A stretch of 64,000 bases of DNA from Ochrobactrum sp. CGA5 (GCF_006345815.1 NZ_VCIG01000038.1:558001-622000); one strand, 5' to 3'. Positions 46,628 through 55,066 are shown, numbered from the stretch's first letter. Made by a program: numbers and translations. The notes: a model not told the origin generated them from the letters alone.

Positions 46628-46912
46628 TCTGAATTACCCCACATCTAGGAGACGCGAGCGGTTATATAGTTCCATAGCATCAAGGACACAACATCAAACA
46701 ACCATATCCCACCACTTTTTAGTGCATCAATTTTATATGATTTTGCTTAAAAATTATGCGATTAGAAAGTCTATGCGAAATGTTGCTCTTTAGATTTTTA
46801 GAATAACTTCAATTGACTGCCTATAAAACAGATATTTATTCCAGTCTCGTTCAACGCCAATCAGGCACAAGATCATCCGCCTATTAACTAGGCAGATATC
46901 CCTCGGTAAATA
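46628..46912. other. AT-rich intergenic region between dksA and the SixA-like gene
   Basis: No gene is supported in these 285 bp. The stretch is strikingly AT-rich. It contains the 15-bp element at 46662-46676 that also occurs at 13783-13797 and presumably the dksA promoter. Confidence 0.45.
46662..46676 (-). promoter_or_regulatory. 15-bp element upstream of dksA
   Basis: TATGGAACTATATAA on the minus strand, 35 bp before the dksA start; identical copy at 13783-13797 upstream of another minus-strand gene. Position fits a -10 region. Confidence 0.4.
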
Positions 46913-47020
46913 ATGCTGACAGACATAGAAAAATCGGGAAAATGGGCTTCTGCGCGGCTGGATGCGCTCCGATTATGGTCGAAAATGCTCCCTGAACACA
47001 GTTTGGAACGCTACAGATGA
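46913..47020 (+). CDS. Candidate 35-residue leader ORF coupled to the SixA-like gene
   Basis: The ORF starts with ATG at 46913 and ends with TGA that overlaps the next ATG as ATGA. The peptide is rich in Leu, Ser, Lys and Arg (KWASARLDALRLWSKMLPE). It has only a weak ribosome site. The overlap suggests translational coupling, either as a leader peptide or as a chance ORF. No family is recognised. Confidence 0.35.
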   Translation: MLTDIEKSGKWASARLDALRLWSKMLPEHSLERYR

Positions 47021-47517
47021 GTCGTTTGCTTCTCCTAAGACATGGCAAAGCCGCGTGGGCAAAACCCGGAATGAAGGATTTTGATCGTCCTCTTGATCAG
47101 GAAGGGAAAGCTTCTCTGAAAAGACTTGCGGAGACAATGAAGTCTGTCAATCTCATTCCTGATCTGGTGGTACTTTCAGGTTCACGCAGAACGAGGGATA
47201 CTGCGTTCGGCATCATCGAAAGATTAAAGATTGATGTCGAAACTGTTATCGATGACACAATCTATAGCGGGGGCGCGGCTGATTACATGCACGCCATAAA
47301 CAAGCATGGAAATGTGCCTACACTGATGCTCGTGGGACATAATCCCAGCATAGAAGATCTGGCACTGGCTTTGTGTAGCGATGGCAACAAGGATGGCCTT
47401 TTGAAGCTCCGTGCAGGTTTTCCAACAGCCGCACTGGCGAGCATTGTGTTTCCCGCTTCGCTGGGTGAGCTTCGGCCTGGTACTGGTTATCTGGAAAGCT
47501 TCATGCTGCCTCATTAG
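47017..47517 (+). CDS. SixA-like histidine phosphatase family protein
   Basis: The 166-residue protein belongs to the histidine phosphatase superfamily: the catalytic RHGKAAW motif begins at residue 8 and the second histidine is in VGHNPSIEDL near residue 109. SixA in E. coli removes phosphate from phosphohistidine in phosphotransferase proteins, but the substrate here is unproven. It precedes the ycjX-ycjF pair by about 110 bp. A 35-codon ORF overlaps its start codon. Confidence 0.92.
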   Translation: MSRLLLLRHGKAAWAKPGMKDFDRPLDQEGKASLKRLAETMKSVNLIPDLVVLSGSRRTRDTAFGIIERLKIDVETVIDDTIYSGGAADYMHAINKHGNVPTLMLVGHNPSIEDLALALCSDGNKDGLLKLRAGFPTAALASIVFPASLGELRPGTGYLESFMLPH

Positions 47518-47625
47518 TACCTTGAGTCCTGCTTTGGATGTTTCGCCATGACAACATTCCTTGCCAAGGTCGCCGGTGCCACCCTATCTATACCGCTGAC
47601 AGACAATCGAATTGGCGAGGGTTAA

Positions 47626-49086
47626 TTGGCTAAGCTGACAAGTATTGGCGACGAAGCGATGATCGCACTGGATACACTAACAGATCGTGCGACCGGGCTT
47701 TTGTCTCCTTCGTTGCGGCTCGGCGTTACAGGTTTGTCACGCGCCGGAAAGACGGTCTTCATTACAGCGCTGGTTCATAACCTCTTGCATGGCGGCAGGC
47801 TTCCTATGTTCGAAGCCTATAAATCCGGGCGTATTTCAAGGGCGCTGCTTGAACCGCAGCCCGATGATGCCGTTCCCCGCTTTCAGTATGAAGAACATCT
47901 GTCAGCATTGATTGATGAGCGTATTTGGCCGGAGTCCACCCGCGCTATCTCGCAATTACGCCTGACGATCGAATATGAATCCGCTTCCGCATGGGGCCGC
48001 TGGCTGTCACCGGGCAAACTTTCGGTCGATATTGTTGATTATCCCGGGGAATGGCTGCTGGATCTGCCTCTGCTTGGCAAATCCTATGCTGAGTTCAGTG
48101 CCGATTCTTTTGCTCTCGCCCATGAACCAACGCACAACGATCTCGCTCAGGAGTGGATTGCCGAAGCTTCGCTCATCGCGCCTTCCGAAAAGGCGGACGA
48201 ATTGACTGCGCAGCGGCTCGCAAAGAGCTTTACAGCTTATTTGCGTGCAGGCAAAGCCGATGAACGCGCTTTATCGACCTTGCCGCCAGGACGCTTCCTT
48301 ATGCCGGGCGACCTAGATGGATCACCGGCACTGACATTCGCCCCGCTGCCCGACCTGAAGCCGAATGATCTGAAGGCAGGTTCTCTGGGCGCAATGATGG
48401 AACGGCGGTATGAAGCCTATAAAACCTACGTCATCAAGCCTTTCTTTCGCGAACATATTGCGCGACTCGACCGGCAAATTGTGCTCATCGATGCCATGCA
48501 GGCGATGAATGCTGGAGGCGCAGTCGTTGCCGATCTCGAACGCGCGCTCACAGATATCCTGTCCTGCTTCCGCCCAGGGCGCTCCAACGTGCTGACTGGC
48601 CTGATCCAACGGCGGATCGGCCGCATTCTTGTTGCCGCAACCAAGGCCGACCATCTTCACCATGAAAGTCATGACCGTCTGCAAGCCATTGTGCGCCGTC
48701 TCGTGGAACGGGCTATAGAGCGCGCCGACTTTTCCGGCGCGAATATTGATGTTCTGGCGATGGCCGCCGTACGCGCAACCCGCGAGGCAACAGTAACCCA
48801 GGGCAAGGAAATTCTTCCGGTCATTGTCGGCACGCCACTGAAAGGTGAAAAGATCGACGGTGAAGTCTTCGATGGTAAAACTGAAACTGCCATATTTCCT
48901 GGAGACTTACCGAAGAATCCCAACGCAATTTTTGAAAAGTCTTTTGCGCAAGATGATCCAGCCATCCGTTTCGTTCGTTTTAGCCCTCCCCGGCTTGAGC
49001 GTACAGCGGAAGGCATCACGTTGTCCTTGCCTCACATAAGGCTGGATCGTGCCCTACAGTTTCTGATTGGGGATCGCCTCGCATGA
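47626..49086 (+). CDS. ycjX: YcjX family P-loop protein
   Basis: The 486-residue protein has a P-loop GLSRAGKT near residue 38, as expected of YcjX-type predicted nucleotide-binding proteins, and a VDYPGEWLLDLPLLG segment that resembles the second NTPase motif. Function is unknown; in E. coli ycjX-ycjF lies beside the phage-shock genes and is induced by sigma-54. The start is TTG, preceded by GCGAGGGTTAA. Its stop codon overlaps the next ATG (ATGA), implying coupled translation with the ycjF-like gene. Confidence 0.92.
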   Translation: MAKLTSIGDEAMIALDTLTDRATGLLSPSLRLGVTGLSRAGKTVFITALVHNLLHGGRLPMFEAYKSGRISRALLEPQPDDAVPRFQYEEHLSALIDERIWPESTRAISQLRLTIEYESASAWGRWLSPGKLSVDIVDYPGEWLLDLPLLGKSYAEFSADSFALAHEPTHNDLAQEWIAEASLIAPSEKADELTAQRLAKSFTAYLRAGKADERALSTLPPGRFLMPGDLDGSPALTFAPLPDLKPNDLKAGSLGAMMERRYEAYKTYVIKPFFREHIARLDRQIVLIDAMQAMNAGGAVVADLERALTDILSCFRPGRSNVLTGLIQRRIGRILVAATKADHLHHESHDRLQAIVRRLVERAIERADFSGANIDVLAMAAVRATREATVTQGKEILPVIVGTPLKGEKIDGEVFDGKTETAIFPGDLPKNPNAIFEKSFAQDDPAIRFVRFSPPRLERTAEGITLSLPHIRLDRALQFLIGDRLA

Positions 49087-50186
49087 CAGAGAAGACACCA
49101 CGCAGCCCTGCTTCCTTTACAGTAAGCCAGCCCTCCGCCCGCACAGAAACGCTGGACGATGCGCCGCGCCGCCCTCGTGCTGTACGCAATCTTGATGCTG
49201 TTGTTCCTCAACCGGATATCTTCGCCTTAAGCGAGGAAGAAGCCGCGAAACTGGAAGTTCTCGATCCCTCATTTGATGAGCCGGAACGCAAAAGCTGGTC
49301 GCTCAGCAAAATATTTCTCGGAGCTCTCGGCATCCTCTTTTCATTCGCCATCGGAATGTGGACCGAAGACCTCATTCGGGCGCTATTCTCCCGCGCAGAT
49401 TGGCTGGGCTGGACCGCTCTGGGTGTCGCTACAATCGCCCTCGTCACGTTTATAGCCATTGTCGTTCGCGAATTGGTCGCACTCCGCCGTCTAGCTTCAG
49501 TGCAGCACCTCCGCAACGACGCCGCAGATGCGGCGGAACGAGACGATATGGCCGCAGCCAGAAAAGCAGTGGACTCGCTACGCTCAATTGCGACAGGCTT
49601 GCCTGAGACAGCGCGCGGGAGGCAGCTTCTGGACGGCCTGACAGACGATATCATTGACGGGCGGAACCTGATCCAACTTGCTGAAACTGAAATCCTTCGT
49701 CCTCTCGATCGGGAAGCGCGCGCGCTCATTCTGAATGCTTCAAAGCGCGTTTCAATTGTTACCGCGATCAGCCCGCGAGCTCTGGTCGATATTGGCTATG
49801 TCATTTTTGAATCAGCCCGACTGATCCGTCGACTTTCACAGTTGTACGGCGGTCGTCCAGGCACGCTGGGTTTTCTGAAACTTGCCCGTCGGGTTATTGC
49901 CCATCTGGCCGTGACGGGAACGCTAGCGATGGGGGATAGCGTGATCCAACAGTTGGTCGGTCACGGCCTTGCCTCACGACTGTCGGCCAAACTGGGCGAA
50001 GGAGTTGTCAACGGCCTCATGACAGCCCGCATCGGGATCGCGGCCATGGATGTGGTACGTCCATTTCCATTCAATGCGGAAAAACGCCCTGGAATTGGAG
50101 ATTTTATCGGCGACCTTGCGAGATTAAGTAGTGAACGATCCGACGGAAAGCCTCCTGCAAATAGCCGTTTGTTTCCGAAGCATTAA
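49083..50186 (+). CDS. ycjF: YcjF family (DUF697) membrane protein
   Basis: The 367-residue protein has a polar, Pro-rich N-terminus (about 1-75), two membrane helices (about 78-100 and 110-132) and a helical C-terminus carrying the DUF697-type VTAISPRALVDIGYVIFESARLIRRLSQLYGGRPG block near residue 225. It is the partner of YcjX in conserved pairs; the role of the pair is not established. The start overlaps ycjX by 4 bp. I see no psp genes in the window, so the phage-shock link is not supported locally. Confidence 0.9.
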   Translation: MTEKTPRSPASFTVSQPSARTETLDDAPRRPRAVRNLDAVVPQPDIFALSEEEAAKLEVLDPSFDEPERKSWSLSKIFLGALGILFSFAIGMWTEDLIRALFSRADWLGWTALGVATIALVTFIAIVVRELVALRRLASVQHLRNDAADAAERDDMAAARKAVDSLRSIATGLPETARGRQLLDGLTDDIIDGRNLIQLAETEILRPLDREARALILNASKRVSIVTAISPRALVDIGYVIFESARLIRRLSQLYGGRPGTLGFLKLARRVIAHLAVTGTLAMGDSVIQQLVGHGLASRLSAKLGEGVVNGLMTARIGIAAMDVVRPFPFNAEKRPGIGDFIGDLARLSSERSDGKPPANSRLFPKH

Positions 50187-50413
50187 CCATTCGCGACGAT
50201 TATAGGCGGGTAGAGATTAGCGTTAGAATCGAGCGGTCGGGTGTAGCGGCATACTCCCCATGAACATGTGCCCTTCTCCATCTGTCGATTTGTGGCGACG
50301 TCGGGAATTCCGACAGTTTGCGAGACGCGACCAGCTTTTGGTCGTGACATGCTTAAAAACAACGATTAGGAATGACGTCCGATGAAGGTCGTGGATCCGG
50401 GACAGAGCTGAAT

Positions 50414-50947
50414 ATGAAGAATTGCATCGCCGCCTGCTTGACGCTGCTGCCCGTGTCATTTTCCGCTGCGCCGGTTCTGGCCGCTGACAAGGACAAGCAG
50501 TTCTTTCAAACGATCGAGGGGCAATGGTCTGGCCCAGGTGAAATCGTCGCCGGGAAATACAAAGGTACGAAGTTTGTCTGTGACCTCGCCGGATCAACAC
50601 CGGATGAAAAAGTCGGCATGACGCTTGACGGTTCCTGCCGTGTTGGCGTGTTTTCGCAGCCTATGAAGGCCACCGTCACACGCGTTGGCTCTGCTTATTC
50701 CGGCAAATTCAATGATGGTGCCGAGGGTAAGGGCCTTGATGTCACGTCCGGCACCGTCAGCGGTAATAAGGTTGTTTTCGGCCTGAACCGCAAGCAGCTA
50801 AATGGTGCTATGTTGGCGCGGGTATCCGATCCAAACACGATGAATGTGACCGTTTCCGTTCGCGTCGACAAGGAACTGGTTCCGGTCATCGGCATGAGCC
50901 TCAAGCGCGTGGATAGTATCGCAGTCGGCAGCATCGCGAAGAACTGA
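50414..50947 (+). CDS. Exported protein of unknown function
   Basis: The 177-residue protein starts with a signal peptide (about 1-23, cleavage near LAA). The mature part contains beta-rich segments, EGQWSGPGEIVAGKYKGTKFVCDL and FNDGAEGKGLDVTSGTVSGNKVVFGL, with two cysteines (CDL, CRV) that could form a disulfide. I recognise no named domain with confidence. The ATG at 50414 is preferred over one 14 codons earlier because the signal peptide begins there. It ends by a hairpin lying within the convergent folK gene. Confidence 0.8.
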   Translation: MKNCIAACLTLLPVSFSAAPVLAADKDKQFFQTIEGQWSGPGEIVAGKYKGTKFVCDLAGSTPDEKVGMTLDGSCRVGVFSQPMKATVTRVGSAYSGKFNDGAEGKGLDVTSGTVSGNKVVFGLNRKQLNGAMLARVSDPNTMNVTVSVRVDKELVPVIGMSLKRVDSIAVGSIAKN

Positions 50948-50955
50948 CCAGAATT

Positions 50956-51486
50956 CTATTCGTGCCACCAGCCCGCATCCGTGCGGGCTTTTTCTATCCC
51001 GGCTTGTTCGATCTCGGCATTCCAGGCAGCTACTGTCCTGCCTGCAATTTTTAGAGACGGCGCAATATCGCTCAAGGGAACAAGAACGAAAGCCCGCTCA
51101 TGCATCCGCGGATGCGGAAGTTGTAGAGCTGCATCGGACATGACGACAGCGCTTCCCGCCTCGTTCTGCATGGCCAATAAATCGATATCAATGATTCTCG
51201 GGCCCCATCGCTCCAGCCTTACGCGCTTCAATAAGCGCTCCACATCAAGACAGGTTGCAATCAGCTCCAAAGGGCTCAATGAGGTCTCGATTTCAGCACA
51301 CGCATTGTGAAACCACGCCTGGTCTGTCTTCCCCCATGGCGGCGTGCGGTAGACAGGCGAGACCGCCACGATATTTGTGTCGGCCCTCTCATCTAATAAG
51401 CGTAACGCTTTGCCCATAGATGCGATAGGATCATCGATATTTCCGCCAAGCCCCAGCCAGGCGCGATAATGGCTGCTTGCTTTCAC
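50956..51486 (-). CDS. folK: 2-amino-4-hydroxy-6-hydroxymethyldihydropteridine pyrophosphokinase
   Basis: FolK transfers pyrophosphate from ATP to 6-hydroxymethyl-7,8-dihydropterin in folate synthesis. The 176-residue protein has the LGLGGNI start segment, SPVYRTPPWG near residue 44, the WGPRIIDIDLL motif with metal-binding aspartates, and the LPHPRMHERAFVLVPL block. It is the last gene of the folP-folB-folK run; its ATG overlaps the folB stop by 4 bp. A terminator for the convergent exported-protein gene lies inside its 3' end. Confidence 0.96.
   Translation of the reverse strand: MKASSHYRAWLGLGGNIDDPIASMGKALRLLDERADTNIVAVSPVYRTPPWGKTDQAWFHNACAEIETSLSPLELIATCLDVERLLKRVRLERWGPRIIDIDLLAMQNEAGSAVVMSDAALQLPHPRMHERAFVLVPLSDIAPSLKIAGRTVAAWNAEIEQAGIEKARTDAGWWHE
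50970..50995 (+). terminator. Terminator located inside the 3' end of folK
   Basis: AGCCCGCA pairs with TGCGGGCT (8 bp, 4-nt loop), followed by TTTTTC on the plus strand. It lies within the last codons of the convergent folK gene, so the same bases serve as terminator and as coding sequence. Confidence 0.8.
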
Positions 51487-51842
51487 TGCGGATAAACCAC
51501 TGTCACTTCGACATGATCCAGCACACCCGGAACAGGTGCATTCGGCTTGCGGACCGTAATCTCTGTGCGTCTTACCTGCGGAAACCGGGCGGTCAGTGCC
51601 TTGGCCACGTCAAGAGCCAGCGTTTCGATCAGATAGCGCTGACGACCGGTGATGATGTCTTCAATGACAGCAAAGGCGATACCGTAATGCACAGTACCGT
51701 CAATATCATCATTCTCCAGCGCATTGCCCGGATCGACATCAAGAATAGCATCGACGTAAAAACGCTGACCGAGCTTGTGCTCTTCATCGAAAACGCCGTG
51801 GTGCGCAAAAAATGCGCAATTCATCATTCGGATCGTGTACAC
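51483..51842 (-). CDS. folB: Dihydroneopterin aldolase
   Basis: FolB splits dihydroneopterin to hydroxymethyl-dihydropterin and glycolaldehyde. The 119-residue product has the MMNCAFFAHHGVFDEE start block, the LGQRF segment and the C-terminal RKPNAPVPGVLDHVEV run. The start is uncertain. I use GTG at 51842, 8 nt after GAAAG; a GTG at 51863 would overlap the folP end by 17 bp, and an ATG further upstream is unlikely. It is transcribed with folP and folK. Confidence 0.92.
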   Translation of the reverse strand: MYTIRMMNCAFFAHHGVFDEEHKLGQRFYVDAILDVDPGNALENDDIDGTVHYGIAFAVIEDIITGRQRYLIETLALDVAKALTARFPQVRRTEITVRKPNAPVPGVLDHVEVTVVYPQ

Positions 51843-51846
51843 GGCT

Positions 51847-52695
51847 TTACTTTCTATTTTCACTGCATCTGGATTGCAGGATATCATCTGCAACGGCAAG
51901 TGCATCTCTATTAAAAGCGACATTGTGAACACGGAAGATGTCGGCACCTGCCAAACGCAGTGCGACAGACGTTGCCGCAGTTCCGATGTCTCGGTCGAGC
52001 GGATTGTCCCTGCCCGTCATGCCGCCGATAAAACGCTTACGCGATGTACCGACCAGCAATGGAAACCCAAATTTCTGCAATTCGTCAGCTCTGGCCAACA
52101 ACGCAATATCCTCCTCCTTGTTCTTGCCAAAGCCAAAACCAGGATCGAGGACGATGCGGGATTTTTCAATACCCGCCGATTCCGCTATATCCAGAGAAAG
52201 ATTCAGGAATGAGAACTGATCTTCAATGACGTCGGCAAGGACGCCGCGATCCCTGCTGGTATGCATGATGACCAAACCTGCACCGCTTTTTTTTGCAATT
52301 AGCGCGATTTCAGGCTCTCGTTGCAGTCCCCAAACATCGTTGACGATATGGGCTCCAGCATCGACGGCAGCCTGCGCAGTTGCAGCACGGTATGTGTCAA
52401 TGGAGATGAAACAATCATACCTCTTCGCCAATGCTTCAATGACCGGGACAACACGTGCGATTTCCGTTGCTGAATCGACCGCAGTAGCTCCGGGCCGGGT
52501 TGATTCTCCACCGACATCAATGATCGTCGCTCCATCGGTGAGCATCTGACCGGCCACTGCGATCGCCGTCTCCAGATCATTGTGGTGACCACCATCGGAG
52601 AATGAGTCGGGCGTGACATTCAATATACCCATGATTACGGATTTTTCCCCCAGACGGAGGCTCCTTCCGTGAGCAACGTGCCATTCTTTCGTCAT
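51847..52695 (-). CDS. folP: Dihydropteroate synthase
   Basis: FolP joins hydroxymethyl-dihydropterin pyrophosphate with 4-aminobenzoate and is the sulfonamide target. The 282-residue protein has the MGILNVTPDSFSDGG motif near residue 22, the VGGESTRPGA loop near 60, and the VLDPGFGFGK and TSRKRFIG motifs. It opens the folP-folB-folK run. The upstream region ahead of it is a divergent gene's start with about 170 bp between. Sulfonamide-resistance changes cannot be judged without a reference sequence. Confidence 0.96.
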   Translation of the reverse strand: MTKEWHVAHGRSLRLGEKSVIMGILNVTPDSFSDGGHHNDLETAIAVAGQMLTDGATIIDVGGESTRPGATAVDSATEIARVVPVIEALAKRYDCFISIDTYRAATAQAAVDAGAHIVNDVWGLQREPEIALIAKKSGAGLVIMHTSRDRGVLADVIEDQFSFLNLSLDIAESAGIEKSRIVLDPGFGFGKNKEEDIALLARADELQKFGFPLLVGTSRKRFIGGMTGRDNPLDRDIGTAATSVALRLAGADIFRVHNVAFNRDALAVADDILQSRCSENRK

Positions 52696-52867
52696 AGCGA
52701 AATGTTCCTATGCCCTTTCCCTGGGCCATTGCATCGCGGCGAGATTGAAACCAACTTCGCCTGAAGTCATTTTGTGAAGGGCGTTATAGTTCTCTTGACG
52801 ATTGCATGCCATGCTTGCGGCAATAAAAAGCAAATTTCTTACTGGTTTTAGAAAGAGGTGCCAGGAT

Positions 52868-53488
52868 ATGAATTTGAGAAAAAAGGTTCTGGCTCTCAGT
52901 ACAGTTATCGCCCTTGTAGCTCCACAAGCGGACGCAGCCGCGATCTTTCGCGAATTCAGCTATTATAACATAAGCGGCAAAACGGCTGCAGACCTCGACA
53001 AGGCTCTTTCCCGCAATGGACCCTTCCTAAAGAAGACTGGTCAGCATCATCCCGGCGCCGCCGAAATCCGTTTCGATGCCAAGGTACGTTATGGCCGCGC
53101 ACCTGGGAAATCCTGCAAAGTGCAAGACGTTTATGTGAATGTTCACGCAAAGGTCTCTTTGCCCCGGTGGAAACAGCGCCGCAAGGCAACGCCGGAACTG
53201 GCGTTGATCTGGGATACATTGTCGCAAGACATTCGCCGCCACGAAGAAAGCCACATCGTCATTGCTCGCAGCTTCGCGAGCGAAATGGAGCGGGAAATAC
53301 GCAGACTACGTAGCCGCTCAGATTGTTCTGTGCTTCGCGCTGATATCGACAAAGTGACGGCACGTCTCATGGAAGCGCACGATAGGGAGCAGCAACGGTT
53401 TGACCGGGTTGAAACGATCAATTTTGAGAACCGCTTTGCACGCTTGCTCACTTATCGCATGGAGCGCGCTCAACACGCTTCTCAATAA
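52868..53488 (+). CDS. Exported DUF922-type putative zinc protease
   Basis: The 206-residue protein has a signal peptide (about 1-23, cleavage near ADA) and a HEESH motif (residues 125-129) of the HExxH metalloprotease kind inside a DUF922-like domain (about 25-180). Another basic region follows (LRSRSDC). Members are predicted secreted Zn-dependent proteases, but activity is unproven. The ATG at 52868 is chosen because the signal peptide begins there; AGAGG lies 9 nt upstream. It is divergent from folP and converges on the short flavoprotein gene. Confidence 0.86.
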   Translation: MNLRKKVLALSTVIALVAPQADAAAIFREFSYYNISGKTAADLDKALSRNGPFLKKTGQHHPGAAEIRFDAKVRYGRAPGKSCKVQDVYVNVHAKVSLPRWKQRRKATPELALIWDTLSQDIRRHEESHIVIARSFASEMEREIRRLRSRSDCSVLRADIDKVTARLMEAHDREQQRFDRVETINFENRFARLLTYRMERAQHASQ

Positions 53489-53498
53489 AGGAATGAGA

Positions 53499-54089
53499 CT
53501 AGCGCAACTCGCGGCGCATGGCCTGCGTCATCAACGCGGCTTCGTGAAATCCTGACAGGATCAGTTTCAGCTTCCCGGGATAGTGGCAGGCATCACCTAT
53601 AGCGTAGACCTTCGGACCTGACGTTCTGAAGGTCTCCGGGCTTACAGCCAGCATATTGCCCGTCTTAATTAAGGAAAGCTCGGCCAGTGGGTCGGGACGG
53701 ATTACTTGTCCATTGCCGGAGAACGCACCAAGACCCGATGCAATTACCACTGCACGCGCTTTGAACTTGTCGCCATCGCGACTATTAACAGCCACGCCTT
53801 TTCCATCGTTGGTGATGCTGACTGCAATCTTATTGAAATAGAAAACCGGTTTATATCGCTCGATCTGCTTGAGAAGCCGTTCGACAAGTTCCTTGCCCAT
53901 GATTTCAGGAAATCCAGGCACATCGTAAATCGGCTTATCAGCATAGAGCATTGCACACTGCCCACCGGGCCGGTCACATGCATCGATGAGATGACACCTG
54001 AAACCGAACAGTCCAAGCTGGAAAACGGAAAAGAGTGCGACAGGCCCACATCCGATAACGGCAATATCGTTCTGCAGTTCAGTACCCAT
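53499..54089 (-). CDS. Short FAD-only thioredoxin-reductase-like flavoprotein (ferredoxin-NADP reductase type without NADPH domain)
   Basis: The 196-residue protein matches the FAD domain of TrxR-like ferredoxin-NADP reductases. The FAD motif VIGCGPVALFS is at residues 11-21, PGGQC at 41-45, and the C-terminal AIGDACHYPGKLKLILSGFHEAALM completes the FAD site. Full-length relatives are about 330-350 residues; the missing about 140 lie between GLGAFSG (about 119-125) and the SPETF segment (about 148), exactly where the NADPH module (GGGDSA) should be. The frame is uninterrupted, so it is not a frameshift. It lies 24 bp after the ferredoxin gene on the same strand, so the two may work together, with ferredoxin as electron donor or acceptor. 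Whether the missing part is a real family feature is open. Confidence 0.85.
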   Translation of the reverse strand: MGTELQNDIAVIGCGPVALFSVFQLGLFGFRCHLIDACDRPGGQCAMLYADKPIYDVPGFPEIMGKELVERLLKQIERYKPVFYFNKIAVSITNDGKGVAVNSRDGDKFKARAVVIASGLGAFSGNGQVIRPDPLAELSLIKTGNMLAVSPETFRTSGPKVYAIGDACHYPGKLKLILSGFHEAALMTQAMRRELR

Positions 54090-54112
54090 CGCCTCTCCAT
54101 TTCTTCGGAAAT

Positions 54113-54436
54113 TTAGTTCTGACGTTCAGGCACCCGCACGATGAGGCCTTCAAGATCATCCGACACGCGAATCTGGCACGAGAGCCGCGAAGTGGGTCGA
54201 ACTTCATAAGCAAAATCCAGCATATCCTCTTCCATCGCGTCCGGACCACCGACAGTGTCGGTCCAGTCTTCATCAACATAGACATGGCAAGTTGCGCAGG
54301 CGCAGGCACCGCCACATTCAGCATCAATACCGGGGATGCCGTTGCGAATGGCTGCTTCCATTACGCTTGACCCATTTTCGGCTTCGACCTCTGTACGTTC
54401 TGCACCATCAGCTGACACGAATACGATCTTCGTCAT
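54113..54436 (-). CDS. [2Fe-2S] ferredoxin (adrenodoxin/putidaredoxin type)
   Basis: The 107-residue protein binds one [2Fe-2S] cluster through Cys41, Cys47, Cys50 and Cys87, the C-x5-C-x2-C-x36-C spacing of adrenodoxin-type ferredoxins. It has the [13 protein letters not shown] block. Such ferredoxins serve in Fe-S assembly (Fdx of the Isc system) or pass electrons to oxygenases. No isc genes are beside it. It is followed within 24 bp by the short flavoprotein gene, so it probably pairs with it. I use ATG at 54436; an ATG 6 codons upstream is also in frame. Confidence 0.94.
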   Translation of the reverse strand: MTKIVFVSADGAERTEVEAENGSSVMEAAIRNGIPGIDAECGGACACATCHVYVDEDWTDTVGGPDAMEEDMLDFAYEVRPTSRLSCQIRVSDDLEGLIVRVPERQN

Positions 54437-55066
54437 TTTCATTCCTTGAAACACGCAAGTTCCGCGCGATCTTCACCTCGGCGTTCATCACCGTCCTGGC
54501 AGAACAACGCAAATAAAGTCGGAATGGCAGATACGGCCTTCTGCAAATAGTTTCAACCTTGACCGCGCCCAAGCTTCTAACTGCGCCAATATGCCGTGCA
54601 TCAGCCAAGATTTTGCCCGCCTGCCATACCTGACAGTTAGGCCTGTAACCGGAAAACTCTTCCTTGCCGTCAGCTCAAAGTGCATCATATGATACGAGTT
54701 GAGGAAAACTGAGAAATAACGGATAGAATCTCATTCCTAGTCAGTGCAACCATTAAATGGCAATATAAAGACTGCGCACCTTATACGAGTGTTTTTGTTA
54801 ACAAACTCATGGGGCGTTGTCGGAGCAAGGAAACGGGCCAGATCGATTTCCACAACTTGCTCGCAAGGGCGGAAAGCCCAGAAATGTCGATTTTTCATGC
54901 ATTGAGCAGATTTCCGTTAACCTTGTATTTAAAGTTTTAGATATCGGTAGAGGTCGCCTATTTCCTTAACAAGCCTGAGCCGATACGATGCAAGGTGGCG
55001 GAGAAGTTTTGTAACGGTCTTCTTTTGGTCCGGCCGTCGCAGTAATGAGTACGAGGTAGGCAAACA
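54437..55066. other. Long intergenic region between the ferredoxin and the giant polar protein gene
   Basis: These 630 bp hold the divergent promoters of both genes. I see the 12-bp palindrome at 54794-54805, small hairpins near 54860, and a TTAA-N8-TTAA pair at 54917-54932. No ORF is convincing. Confidence 0.45.
54794..54805. promoter_or_regulatory. Perfect 12-bp palindrome upstream of the polar protein gene
   Basis: TTTGTTAACAAA is a perfect palindrome, extended imperfectly by GAGT/ACTC on either side. It resembles a repressor operator. No regulator can be named from sequence. Confidence 0.35.

Noticed and set aside
54917..54932. CtrA-type site TTAA-N-TTAA upstream of the polar protein gene
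   Set aside because: The spacer is 8 nt, whereas CtrA sites use 7; near match only.
54809..54940. 43-codon plus-strand ORF in the intergenic region
   Set aside because: No ribosome site, no family resemblance, and it runs through the AT-rich region.
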